In this document: piece after piece, positions 1-7,290 of the stretch
Layout of the letters: the number at the start of each line of letters is the position of its first letter
Numbering within the stretch: the stretch's first letter is position 1
Assembly: GCF_050314555.1 (NCBI RefSeq)
Contig: NZ_JBNPNH010000003.1
Span: 124,001-188,000, forward strand
Origin: Spyradosoma sp004558035
GTDB lineage: Bacteria; Verrucomicrobiota; Verrucomicrobiia; Opitutales; UBA953
Direction: 5' to 3'
DNA length: 64,000 nt
Made by a program: the position numbers and the translations under genes
Notes under the pieces: model-generated
What the model was told of the DNA's origin: nothing
The model's database searches: none
Seen by the model: only the letters and a program-made list of their open reading frames with translations

Positions 1-190
1 GCGCGCCGAGGAGACGGAGCGCCGTGCCGCCGAAAACGTCGCGCGGGAACGCGAAAAGATGCTCGCGGAGCTCCGCGGCGAAGTCGCCGCGCTCGTCGTC
101 GAGACCACGGCAAAACTGCTCGCGCGCGAACTCCCCGCCGCGGAAAAGACGCGCCTCACCGCCGCCGCCGCGGAAGAACTTAAAGCGTAA
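1..190 (+). CDS. atpF: ATP synthase F0 subunit b, C-terminal part (5' truncated by window edge)
   Basis: Reading frame open from base 2 to a TAA at 188-190, giving about 62 residues rich in Ala, Glu, Lys and Arg. The helical tail (EVAALVVETTAKLLAREL) is typical of the C-terminal dimerisation and delta-binding helix of subunit b, the peripheral stalk that links the membrane a/c ring to F1. The membrane anchor lies outside the window. Identity rests mainly on context: atpH, atpA, atpG, atpD and atpC follow in the usual order. One copy of the iterated octamer CGGGAACG occurs near base 45. Normally atpH follows at once; here a transposase gene and palindromic repeats intervene. Confidence 0.85.
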   Translation, partial: RAEETERRAAENVAREREKMLAELRGEVAALVVETTAKLLARELPAAEKTRLTAAAAEELKA

Positions 191-228
191 AGGAACCGCG
201 AATGAAATCGGCAGGACATAACGATTCC

Positions 229-402
229 GCTCTCAAGGAGCACGATTTTTCGGACGTCGTGTTCACGGGAGCGCGTCGCGTTTTTTCCTGCGCGAGAGAA
301 TCCTTCAGCTCCGAAGGAGCGAGATTGCTTAGCGTAGGGCAAGCGGACTTGTCCGCGCGGCCCTACGAAAACCGGACAAGACAATGCGCTCTGAAGGAGC
401 GC
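229..402. repeat. REP-like palindromes upstream of the Y1 transposase
   Basis: Three related short hairpins of the form GCTC(C/T)(C/G)AAGGAGC lie at 229-241, 308-320 and 386-402. A larger nested palindrome spans 333-367: outer arms CGTAGGGC and GCCCTACG, inner arms GCGGAC and GTCCGC. They fill the atpF to transposase gap, where no convincing gene is seen. Palindromes of this size next to a REP-associated transposase are the expected substrate of such enzymes; that they are its substrate is inference. Confidence 0.6.
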
Positions 403-422
403 GATTGGAAGGACGCCGCCTG

Positions 423-875
423 ATGTCACAGTCGCTCTCCCAGATATTTGTGCACATCGCGTTCAGCACGAAAGACCGTTTTCCGTTCCTCGACGAAAGC
501 GTCTCCGAAGAATTGTTCAAATATATCGCCGGAGTCTGCAGAAATTCGGATTGTCCCGTGATTCAGGTCGGCGGACATCGCGACCATGTGCATGCGCTTT
601 GCGGGCTTTCCCGCACAATTTCTCCGGCGAATCTGATTAGGGAAATCAAAACGGCGTCCTCAAAGTGGATCAAGTCCTTCGGGGGAGCTTACGAAAAATT
701 TTTCTGGCAGGACGGTTACGGAATCTTTTCGGTGAGTCCGCTTCAGACCGCCGCAGTTTCGGATTACATCAAAAACCAGAAGGAACATCATAAAACGCGT
801 TCGTTTCAGGATGAATTCAGGGCGTTTCTCAAAAAATATAACGTAAAATATGATGAAAAATACGTTTGGGCATAG
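423..875 (+). CDS. REP-associated tyrosine (Y1, IS200-like) transposase
   Basis: 150 aa if started at the ATG at 423 (an in-frame ATG at 384 would add residues from repeat DNA). The N-terminus MSQSLSQIFVHIAFSTKDR is characteristic of the Y1_Tnp / IS200 TnpA fold. The HUH metal-binding motif is seen as H55-V-H57 (HRDHVHALCGL) and the likely nucleophile is Tyr115 (VSDYIKNQKEHH). These single-strand endonucleases cut and rejoin DNA next to hairpins. The gene has palindromic repeats on both sides and interrupts the atpF-atpH junction. No accompanying TnpB is present. Its base composition is lower in GC than the ATP synthase genes, consistent with transfer. It could be either a domesticated RAYT or a decayed IS200 element; the REP-like flanks favour RAYT. 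Confidence 0.85.
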   Translation: MSQSLSQIFVHIAFSTKDRFPFLDESVSEELFKYIAGVCRNSDCPVIQVGGHRDHVHALCGLSRTISPANLIREIKTASSKWIKSFGGAYEKFFWQDGYGIFSVSPLQTAAVSDYIKNQKEHHKTRSFQDEFRAFLKKYNVKYDEKYVWA

Positions 876-882
876 CAATTTC

Positions 883-972
883 GCCCTTACAGGGCTTGAC
901 GTTGCGGGTGACGCGTCCGTAGGGTTGCGCTACGCTTCACCCTACGCTGGACAATCTCGCCCCGTCGGGGCG
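883..972. repeat. REP-like hairpin cluster downstream of the transposase
   Basis: Three consecutive inverted repeats: GCCCT-TAC-AGGGC at 883-895, CGTAGGG...CCCTACG at 918-946, and CGCCCC-GTC-GGGGCG at 958-972. The last two, in the same order and joined by a similar linker (about CGCTxGxCAATxxC), recur at 53309-53353, so this is a dispersed two-hairpin element and not a private terminator. The remainder of the gap up to atpH at 1019 holds no gene. Confidence 0.65.
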
Positions 973-1018
973 AAGACATGTTCGGACGAATTCGACGTCT
1001 TTTTCTTTTCGACAAACA

Positions 1019-1429
1019 ATGGCTAAGAAAAACCAGACTTTGAGGAAACACGCGGCGCGGCTCGTGGAGCTCGCGCGCGGAGCGGACGGGCGCATCGACG
1101 CGGCGCGCGTGCGCGCGATTCTCGCCGAGCTGCCGCGCGCGTTCCCGGGCGCGGCGCTGCGCCCGTTGCTCGAAGCGTTTTACGCGGCGGTCGCGCGGGA
1201 ACTGCGGTTCTCCGAGGCGCGCATCGAGTTCGCGGGAACGCTCCCGGCGGGAACGGCGGACGCGCTCGCGGCGCATTTTTCCGCGCTCTACAGACGCACG
1301 GTCGCGCCCGTCGCGACGGAAAATCCCGCCCTGCTCGGCGGCGTCCGCGTGCAGGTCGGCGACGACGTTTACGACGCTTCGCTCGCGGGCGCGCTCGCGC
1401 GGCTCCGCGCCTCGCTCGCCGCGGCGTAA
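1019..1429 (+). CDS. atpH: ATP synthase F1 subunit delta
   Basis: 136 aa, shorter than the usual 175-180 aa delta subunit. The N-terminal half is an Ala/Leu/Arg-rich helical bundle; the second half (FSALYRRTVAPVATENPALLGGVRVQVGDDVYDASLAGALARL) matches the delta signature in which a strand (LLGGVRVQVGDDVYD) precedes a final helix (SLAGALARL). Delta caps the F1 hexamer and contacts subunit b. It lies between atpF and atpA. The start at 1019 follows an A-rich leader (GACAAACA) with no clear Shine-Dalgarno sequence, as for atpA, atpG and atpD here. The short length may be real for this lineage, where N-terminal helices are condensed. Confidence 0.8.
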   Translation: MAKKNQTLRKHAARLVELARGADGRIDAARVRAILAELPRAFPGAALRPLLEAFYAAVARELRFSEARIEFAGTLPAGTADALAAHFSALYRRTVAPVATENPALLGGVRVQVGDDVYDASLAGALARLRASLAAA

Positions 1430-1472
1430 GAACTTTTTTTCACGCATTTAACAACAAAACGAAACAAAAAAC

Positions 1473-2999
1473 ATGAGTCAGATTCTTGAAGATATTCGGT
1501 CGGCGATCGCTTCGCTCGACGCAAAACCGGAGAAGGCGAACGTCGGCACGATCGTCGAGCTCGCCGACGGCGTGGCGAAAGTCGACGGGCTTTCCCGAAC
1601 GATGATGAACGAAATGCTCGCGTTCGAAAACGGGCTCGAAGGCATCGCGTTCAACCTTGAGCAGGACATCGTCGGCGTCGTCGTCATGGGCGACACCTCG
1701 TCGCTCAAAGAAGGCATGACGTGCAGGACGACGGGGCGCCTGCTGAGCGTTCCCGTGGGCAAGGAACTGCTCGGGCGCGTCGTCGACACGCTCGGCAATC
1801 CCGTGGACGGCAAGGGCCCGATCGGGGCGAAGGAGCGTGCGCCGATCGAGAAGATCGCGCCCGGAATCATGCCGCGCGAGCCCGTCAACCAGGCCCTGCA
1901 GACGGGCATCATGCCGATTGACGCGATGATCCCGATCGGCCGCGGCCAGCGCGAGCTCATCATCGGCGACCGCTCGACGGGCAAGACGACGATCGCGACG
2001 GACACCATCATCAACCAGGCGCGCATCAACCGCGAGGGGCTCGCGTCGGGCGATCCGAATTTCCGCCCCGTGTATTCGATCTACGTCGCCGTGGGGCAGA
2101 AGAATTCGAGCGTGGCGCGGCTGATCGCGACGCTGGAAAAGGCGGGCGCGCTCGAGTACTGCGTGGTCGTCGTCGCGGGAGCGTCGGAAAACGCCGCGAA
2201 TCAGATGTACGCTCCGTTCGCGGGCGCGGCGATCGGCGAATGGTTCATGGAAAACGGCATGGACGCGCTCGTCGTGTACGACGACCTTTCGAAGCACGCG
2301 GCGGCGTATCGCCAGATTTCGCTGATTCTGAAACGCCCGTCCGGCCGCGAAGCGTATCCGGGCGACGTGTTCTACCTGCATTCCCGCCTGCTCGAGCGCG
2401 CGGCGCGCCTCACGGGCAAGGGCTCGCTGACGGCGCTCCCGATCATCGAGACGCAGGCGGGCGACGTTTCCGCCTACATTCCGACGAACGTGATCTCGAT
2501 CACGGACGGGCAGATCTTCCTGCAAACGGACCTGTTCAACCAGGGCGTGCGCCCGGCGATTTCGGTCGGTCTGTCGGTCTCGCGCGTCGGTTCGTCGGCG
2601 CAGATCAAGGCGTTCAAGCAGGTCGCCGGCAAGGTGAAGGGCGAGCTCGCGCAGTATCGCGAAATGGCGGCGTTCGCGCAGTTCGGCAGCGACCTCGACG
2701 CGGCGACGAAGACGATTCTCGACAAGGGCGACCGCTTCGTCGAGCTCTTCAAGCAGGGCCCCGGCGAGCCGAAGCCCGTCGCCTCGCAGATCGCGCTCAT
2801 CTGGGCGGCGCAGCACGACTTTTTCGCGGACGTTCCGAAGGAAAAGACGCTCGCGGCGTCGCTCGCGCTGCAGGATTTTCTCGAAACCTCGGCGAAGGAC
2901 ACGCTCGCGGAAATCAAGTCCAAGGCGAAGCTCGACGACGCTCTCGAAGCGAAGATCAAAGCCGCCTGCGACCAGTGGAAAGCGGCGTATAAAGCTTAA
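1473..2999 (+). CDS. atpA: ATP synthase F1 subunit alpha
   Basis: 508 aa, full length for the family. The order is as expected: N-terminal beta-barrel (VGTIVELADGVAKVDGL), nucleotide-binding domain with P-loop GDRSTGKT at residues 165-172 (Gln of the usual GDRQTGKT replaced by Ser), and an all-helical C-terminal domain. Alpha alternates with beta in the catalytic hexamer and holds the non-catalytic nucleotide sites. The leader before ATG is CAAAACGAAACAAAAAAC with no Shine-Dalgarno match. The gene has only one copy of the octamer CGTTCCCG in 1.5 kb (near 1757), far fewer than its neighbours, as expected if conserved protein sequence limits that motif. Confidence 0.98.
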   Translation: MSQILEDIRSAIASLDAKPEKANVGTIVELADGVAKVDGLSRTMMNEMLAFENGLEGIAFNLEQDIVGVVVMGDTSSLKEGMTCRTTGRLLSVPVGKELLGRVVDTLGNPVDGKGPIGAKERAPIEKIAPGIMPREPVNQALQTGIMPIDAMIPIGRGQRELIIGDRSTGKTTIATDTIINQARINREGLASGDPNFRPVYSIYVAVGQKNSSVARLIATLEKAGALEYCVVVVAGASENAANQMYAPFAGAAIGEWFMENGMDALVVYDDLSKHAAAYRQISLILKRPSGREAYPGDVFYLHSRLLERAARLTGKGSLTALPIIETQAGDVSAYIPTNVISITDGQIFLQTDLFNQGVRPAISVGLSVSRVGSSAQIKAFKQVAGKVKGELAQYREMAAFAQFGSDLDAATKTILDKGDRFVELFKQGPGEPKPVASQIALIWAAQHDFFADVPKEKTLAASLALQDFLETSAKDTLAEIKSKAKLDDALEAKIKAACDQWKAAYKA

Positions 3000-3118
3000 G
3001 GAAGAAACCGCGAATGAACGCGAATTCCCGCGAATTTTTCGGCACGCGCCGATTCGGTTTTCGCGTTCTTTCGTGTCCGTTCGTGGTTCCGAATTTTATT
3101 TTTTAACTTTCCAAAACA

Positions 3119-4018
3119 ATGGCCAAGGGGCTCAGAGAAATCAGAAATCGCATTCGCTCGGTGACGAACACCGGGCAGATCACGCGCGCGATGCAGCTCG
3201 TCGCGTCGTCGAAGATGCGGCGCGCGCAGGACGCGGCGACGTCGGGAAGACCTTACGCCGTGCTACTTTCGCGCATTCTCGCGACGGCGCTGCGCGGGCT
3301 CGACCTTTCGGGCGAATTCACGCATCCGCTCATTCAGGAACGCCCCGTGAAGACGCGCGGGATCGTCGTCATCGCGACCGACAAGGGGCTGTGCGGCGGG
3401 CTCAACTCCAACCTGTTCCGTTTTCTGAACAAGACCGTTCCCGCGGGAACGCCGGCGAAGTTCTTCACCGTCGGGAAAAAGGCGACACAGTTCGTCGCGC
3501 GCACGAAGCGCGAACTCGTCGCGGATTTTTCCGTGAGCGACCACGTGAACTTTTCGGAGGTGCGCCCGATCGGCGAATACCTCATCCGCGAATACCTCGC
3601 GGGAACGATCGACACGATCGAAATCGTGCTCTCGCAGTTCAAGAACACGATCGTGCAGACGCCGATGATTTCGACGCTCGTGCCGCTCGGAAACCTGGAG
3701 GAACGCATGCGCGCGCAGTTCGCCGCGCAGGGCGCGAAGAGCGAGTTCCGCCTCGCCGAGGACGACCGCGAAATGGCGTTCGCGCCCGACGCGAAGACGA
3801 TTCTCGAAGGACTGCCCGCGCTCTTCTTCAAGCAGAGCCTGCACCAGGCGATTCTCGAGGCGAAGGCGTCCGAGCAGTCCGCGCGCATGGTCGCGATGAA
3901 GGCGGCGACGGACAACGCGAAGTCGCTCGTCGAATCGCTTTCGCTCGAATACAACAAGGCGCGCCAGGCCGCCATCACCAACGAAATCAACGAGCTCGCC
4001 GCCTCCAACGCCGGCTGA
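3119..4018 (+). CDS. atpG: ATP synthase F1 subunit gamma
   Basis: 299 aa, normal length. Both signature coiled-coil ends are present: N-terminal GLREIRNRIRSVTNTGQITRAMQLVASSKM and C-terminal MKAATDNAKSLVESLSLEYNKARQAAITNEINEL. These form the rotor shaft inside the alpha/beta ring. The central Rossmann-like part (GIVVIATDKGLCGGLNSNLF) is also clear. The 119-bp spacer after atpA contains a degenerate dispersed sequence (CGCGAATTCCCGCGAATTTTT... TTCGTGTCCGTTCGTGGTT) of a kind seen elsewhere in the window. The ATG at 3119 has an A-rich leader without a Shine-Dalgarno sequence. Confidence 0.97.
   Translation: MAKGLREIRNRIRSVTNTGQITRAMQLVASSKMRRAQDAATSGRPYAVLLSRILATALRGLDLSGEFTHPLIQERPVKTRGIVVIATDKGLCGGLNSNLFRFLNKTVPAGTPAKFFTVGKKATQFVARTKRELVADFSVSDHVNFSEVRPIGEYLIREYLAGTIDTIEIVLSQFKNTIVQTPMISTLVPLGNLEERMRAQFAAQGAKSEFRLAEDDREMAFAPDAKTILEGLPALFFKQSLHQAILEAKASEQSARMVAMKAATDNAKSLVESLSLEYNKARQAAITNEINELAASNAG
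3436..3451. repeat. Head-to-head palindromic copy of the iterated octamer, inside atpG
   Basis: The 16-base perfect palindrome CGTTCCCGCGGGAACG consists of two opposite copies of CGGGAACG sharing their ends. It encodes TVPAGTP in atpG, so both of the commonest peptide readings (Val-Pro-Ala and Ala-Gly-Thr) occur together. It is listed as a type example of the motif that recurs across the whole window. Confidence 0.9.
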
Positions 4019-4047
4019 GCAGGGAAGATAGAAAAGAGAAAACGCCG

Positions 4048-4848
4048 ATGCGCGCGCAAGCACAAGAACCCGTTCCCGAGAAGCGACGTTCCCGCCGCTT
4101 CCTCGCGGGCGTCGTGTGCGCGGCGGTCTGCGTGTTTTCCGTTTTTTTCGCCGTTCCCGCGGACGCGAAAAGCGACGCCGCGGCGTTTTCCGTCGCGACG
4201 GAGGAAACCGCCGCGTGGAACGCGACGCTCGACGACTATTTCGCGGGAACGCTCAACGTGCGCGTTCCCCACACAGTGCTTTCGCGGACGCCGAAGGTGC
4301 TCGCGCGGCTGCTTGCGGACGACGGCGTTCCCGCCGAGGAAATGCGTCTCGTCGTCAACAAGAGCATTCTCGACAAGACGCTCGGGAAAACGGCGAGCAA
4401 ATTCACCGGAGAATTTCACCACGTCGGCGAAACGAATCTGCGGGCGCTTCCGGCGGAGCTCGCTGATCCCGTCGCGGTGTTCGATTCCGCCCACGGGAAC
4501 GGAGACAAGGTCGTGCTCACGACGCTGAAGGACACGGAGAGCGGCGAAAGCGTCATCGTCGCCGTCGCGGTCGCGACAACGCGCGGGCACGAAACGGTGA
4601 ACGCGGTTTCGTCGGTGCACGGGCGCCAGGTCGGGTCTTTCCGCAAATGGATGAAGGACGGACTGCTCCGTTATTTTCATACAAAAAAGTTCCCGCAATG
4701 GCTGGATTCGGTCGGGGTGCAAAATCCCCGAGCTGCCATACCCTGCGGGAACGGAGTCCTCAACGAAAAGGACTTCGCCGATTCTGCCCGCGACGGCGCG
4801 AAGCGCAAGAACAAATCCCCGAACGACGGAAAGGAGCTTCGAAAATGA
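4048..4848 (+). CDS. Secreted protein with a MuF C-terminal-like domain, inserted in the ATP synthase operon
   Basis: 266 aa. An N-terminal basic stretch (EKRRSRR) is followed by a hydrophobic segment (FLAGVVCAAVCVFSVFFAVPADA), a likely signal peptide or anchor ending at Ala-Asp-Ala. The central and C-terminal part (ADPVAVFDSAHGNGDKVVL... VNAVSSVHGRQ... WMKDGLLRYFHTKKFPQWL) resembles the domain found at the C-terminus of MuF-like phage head proteins and in mobile-element polymorphic proteins, where it appears as PLAVFxS...VNxIxSVYGK...GLLxYxNKxK. That match is from memory and moderate. Its presence between atpG and atpD is foreign to ATP synthase operons. It starts 29 bp after atpG and its stop overlaps the next start (ATGA). 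Function unknown. Confidence 0.6.
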   Translation: MRAQAQEPVPEKRRSRRFLAGVVCAAVCVFSVFFAVPADAKSDAAAFSVATEETAAWNATLDDYFAGTLNVRVPHTVLSRTPKVLARLLADDGVPAEEMRLVVNKSILDKTLGKTASKFTGEFHHVGETNLRALPAELADPVAVFDSAHGNGDKVVLTTLKDTESGESVIVAVAVATTRGHETVNAVSSVHGRQVGSFRKWMKDGLLRYFHTKKFPQWLDSVGVQNPRAAIPCGNGVLNEKDFADSARDGAKRKNKSPNDGKELRK

Positions 4849-5382
4849 GCGTTCCCGCGAACCGAAAAAGAACTTTTGATGAGCTCCGCCGAATCGACGA
4901 GAGCGGCAATGAGTATTGGTCCGCGCGCGAGCTGTTCCCCGTGCTCGAATACAGCCGTTGGGAGAAATTCAGGCCGCTGGTCGAAAAGGCGAAAATCGCC
5001 TGCGAAACCGCAGGGGCGAAGGCTTCGGATCATTTTCACCTTGAGGTGAAAATGATCGATCTCGCAAAAGGCGCGAAACACGAAATCGAAGACTTCCGCC
5101 TGTCGCGCTACGCGTGGCTACCTCATTGTGCAGAACGGCGATTCGTCCAAGCCCGTCATAGCGCTCGGACAAACGTATTTCGCGATCCAAACGCGCAGAC
5201 AAGAGCTCGCCGACGATGCCGCGTTCAACGCGCTCAGCGAAGAAGACCGGCGGCTTTTTCTGCGCAGAGAAATGCGGGAGCACAACAAGACTCTCGTCGA
5301 AACCGCGAAACGCGCGGGCGTGCGCACGGAGCGAAAGAAAATTTTGAACTCGAATGAATCCCGAAATCAAAAAAGTAAATAA
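4845..5382 (+). pseudogene. dinD: DinD-like (DNA-damage-inducible protein D) gene, frameshifted and 3' truncated
   Basis: Frame 1 from ATG 4845 reads FDELRRIDESGNEYWSAREL and then FRLSRYA, both typical of DinD / BRO-N-like proteins. The expected continuation CYLIVQNGD is found one base out of frame: TGC (Cys) has become TGGC at 5115-5118, so a single inserted G breaks the frame. From 5119 the second frame continues as expected (YLIVQNGDSSKPVIALGQTYFAIQTRRQEL... EHNKTLVETAKRAGVRT) to a TAA at 5380-5382. Even with the frame restored the product would be about 178 aa, well short of the usual 270-290 aa. DinD modulates RecA filaments in E. coli. The ATGA overlap with the upstream gene suggests they arrived as a pair. 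Confidence 0.8.
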
Positions 5383-5385
5383 TTT

Positions 5386-6804
5386 ATGACTACAACAGGA
5401 ACAATTACCCAGATTATCGGCGCGGTCGTGGACGCGCAGTTCGACGAAAAGACGATTCCCGCGATCTACAACGCGCTGGAAGTGAACTACACGCTCAACG
5501 GCGCGCCGACGCGGCTCGTGCTCGAAGTGCAGCAGCACCTCGGCGCGGGCGTCGTCCGCGCGGTCGCGATGAGCACGACGGACGGGCTCGTACGCGGCAT
5601 GCCCATCGTCGACACGGGAGCGCCGATTCAGGCTCCCGTCGGCGAAGGCGTGCTCGGGCGCATCTTCAACGTCACGGGCGATCCCGTGGACGGCAAGGGC
5701 GCGGTCTCGTGCACGAAGAAATACCCGATTCACCGCAACCCGCCGCCGCTCGTCGAGCAGAGCACGGGCGCGGAGCTGCTCGAAACGGGCATCAAGGTCA
5801 TCGACCTCATCTGCCCGTTCGTGAAGGGCGGCAAGGTCGGCGCGTTCGGCGGCGCGGGCGTCGGCAAGACGGTGCTCATCATGGAGCTCATCAACAACAT
5901 CGCGAAGGCGCACGGCGGCTATTCCGTGTTCGCGGGCGTCGGCGAGCGTTCCCGCGAGGGCAACGACCTCTACCGCGAAATGTGCGAGTCCGGCGTCATC
6001 GACACCAAGGACATCTCCAAGTCCAAGGTCGCGCTCGTGTACGGACAGATGAACGAACCGCCGGGAGCGCGTATGCGCGTCGCGCTGACCGCGCTCGCCA
6101 TGACGGAATATTTCCGCGACGAAAAGGGGCAGGACGTGCTGCTGTTCATCGACAACATCTTCCGTTTCTCGCAGGCGGGCTCGGAAGTGTCCGCGCTGCT
6201 CGGCCGCTCGTCGTCCGCCGTCGGTTATCAGCCGACGCTCGCGACGGAAATGGGCAACCTGCAGGAACGCATCACCTCCACGAAAAAAGGCTCCATCACG
6301 TCGTTCCAGGCCGTTTACGTTCCCGCGGACGACCTGACGGACCCCGCACCCGCGAACACGTTCGCGCACCTCGACTCGACGATCGTTCTCGACCGCAAAA
6401 TCGCCGAGCTCGCGATTTATCCCGCCGTCGATCCGCTCGCCTCGACCTCGCAGGCGCTCACGCCGCAGATCGTCGGCGAAGACCACTTCCGCGTCGCCCG
6501 CGCCGTGCAGGCCGTGCTGCAGAAATACAAGGACCTGCAGGACATCATCGCGATTCTCGGCATGGACGAGCTTTCCGACGAAGACAAGCTCACCGTCTCC
6601 CGCGCGCGCAAAATTCAGAAGTTCCTCTCGCAGCCCTTCCACGTCGCGTCGCAGTTCACGGGCATGGACGGCGCGTACTGCTCCGTCGCCGACACCGTGC
6701 GCTCGCTCGACACCATTCTCAAGGGCGAAGTGGACGACATCGCCGAGCAGCACTTCTACATGAAAGGCTCCATCGACGAGGTCATCGCTTCGTCGAAGCG
6801 ATGA
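5386..6804 (+). CDS. atpD: ATP synthase F1 subunit beta
   Basis: 472 aa. Catalytic subunit: P-loop GGAGVGKT at residues 155-162, GERSREGNDLYREM (catalytic Glu region), and the conserved stretch FIDNIFRFSQAGSEVSALLGR. Start ATG 5386 lies 3 bp after the broken dinD stop, in an A/T-rich leader (AAAAAAGTAAATAATTT) without a Shine-Dalgarno sequence. The last residues (DEVIASSKR) are encoded by the left arm and loop of a 14-bp perfect hairpin, so the native C-terminus may have been rewritten by the insertion that follows. Confidence 0.98.
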   Translation: MTTTGTITQIIGAVVDAQFDEKTIPAIYNALEVNYTLNGAPTRLVLEVQQHLGAGVVRAVAMSTTDGLVRGMPIVDTGAPIQAPVGEGVLGRIFNVTGDPVDGKGAVSCTKKYPIHRNPPPLVEQSTGAELLETGIKVIDLICPFVKGGKVGAFGGAGVGKTVLIMELINNIAKAHGGYSVFAGVGERSREGNDLYREMCESGVIDTKDISKSKVALVYGQMNEPPGARMRVALTALAMTEYFRDEKGQDVLLFIDNIFRFSQAGSEVSALLGRSSSAVGYQPTLATEMGNLQERITSTKKGSITSFQAVYVPADDLTDPAPANTFAHLDSTIVLDRKIAELAIYPAVDPLASTSQALTPQIVGEDHFRVARAVQAVLQKYKDLQDIIAILGMDELSDEDKLTVSRARKIQKFLSQPFHVASQFTGMDGAYCSVADTVRSLDTILKGEVDDIAEQHFYMKGSIDEVIASSKR

Positions 6805-6808
6805 CCTC
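6778..6808 (+). repeat. Perfect 14-bp hairpin across the atpD stop codon
   Basis: Arms GAGGTCATCGCTTC (6778-6791) and GAAGCGATGACCTC (6795-6808) are exactly complementary around a 3-base loop. The atpD TGA lies in the right arm. No T-run follows (GTCGAAATT), so it is not a standard intrinsic terminator. It abuts the AT-rich left edge of the four-helix-bundle cassette and may be an insertion scar or an attenuator of read-through to atpC. Confidence 0.7.
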
Positions 6809-6828
6809 GTCGAAATTAATAATTGACA

Positions 6829-7260
6829 GTGAATAATGAATAACGCCTTGCCGGAGAATTTTTTGCGGGAAAAGTCGAAACGTTTCGCGATGAGAATCGT
6901 GAAGCTGTATCAGCACGTCTCCGAAAAATCGCGGGAAGGCGTTCTCTCCAAACAGATTCTGCGCAGCGGAACGAGCATCGGAGCCAACGTCTGCGAGGCG
7001 CAGTACGCGCAAAGCCAGAAGGACTTCGTCTCAAAGATGAGCATAGCGCTGAAGGAATCCGCCGAGACGGAATATTGGTTGGAGCTTCTGCATGAGGGCG
7101 ACTTCATCACTCGGAAACAGTTCGATTCCCTGCGCGAAGACTGCATCGAACTGCTGAAAATGCTCACGGCCACGGTCAACACCACGAAACGCAAAATGCG
7201 GCTCGGAGAAAAAATCTGATTCTTTTTCAGGCTCTGCGCTATTCACTATTCATTATTCAC
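6829..7260 (+). mobile_element. Four-helix-bundle gene cassette bounded by 14-bp inverted repeats
   Basis: GTGAATAATGAATA at 6829-6842 is matched exactly by its reverse complement TATTCATTATTCAC at 7247-7260. The repeats are AT-rich in a GC-rich operon and enclose just one small gene. The right edge carries further degenerate copies (ATTCACTATTCATTATTCACCATTCATTC). Such AT-rich borders around S23/four-helix-bundle genes suggest a small non-autonomous mobile unit; no transposase is inside. Confidence 0.55.
6836..7219 (+). CDS. Four-helix-bundle protein (S23/IVP family)
   Basis: 127 aa. The hallmark segment SKQILRSGTSIGANVCEAQYAQSQKDFVSKMSIALKESAETEYWLELL identifies the family first found in intervening sequences of 23S rRNA genes and later as free-standing genes in many phyla. 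All four predicted amphipathic helices are present, so it appears intact. Function of the family is unsettled. The gene separates atpD from atpC; its start lies within the left inverted repeat at ATG 6838-6840/6836 region (ATGAATAAC in the repeat), so repeat and coding sequence overlap. Expression is probably by read-through in the ATP synthase operon. Confidence 0.9.
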   Translation: MNNALPENFLREKSKRFAMRIVKLYQHVSEKSREGVLSKQILRSGTSIGANVCEAQYAQSQKDFVSKMSIALKESAETEYWLELLHEGDFITRKQFDSLREDCIELLKMLTATVNTTKRKMRLGEKI

Positions 7261-7290
7261 CATTCATTCTTGAGAACGAAAGGGATATAA

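Noticed and set aside
4048..5382. Prophage inside the ATP synthase operon
   Set aside because: Only one MuF-C-like protein and a dinD remnant are present, with no structural, replication or integrase genes and no attachment repeats.
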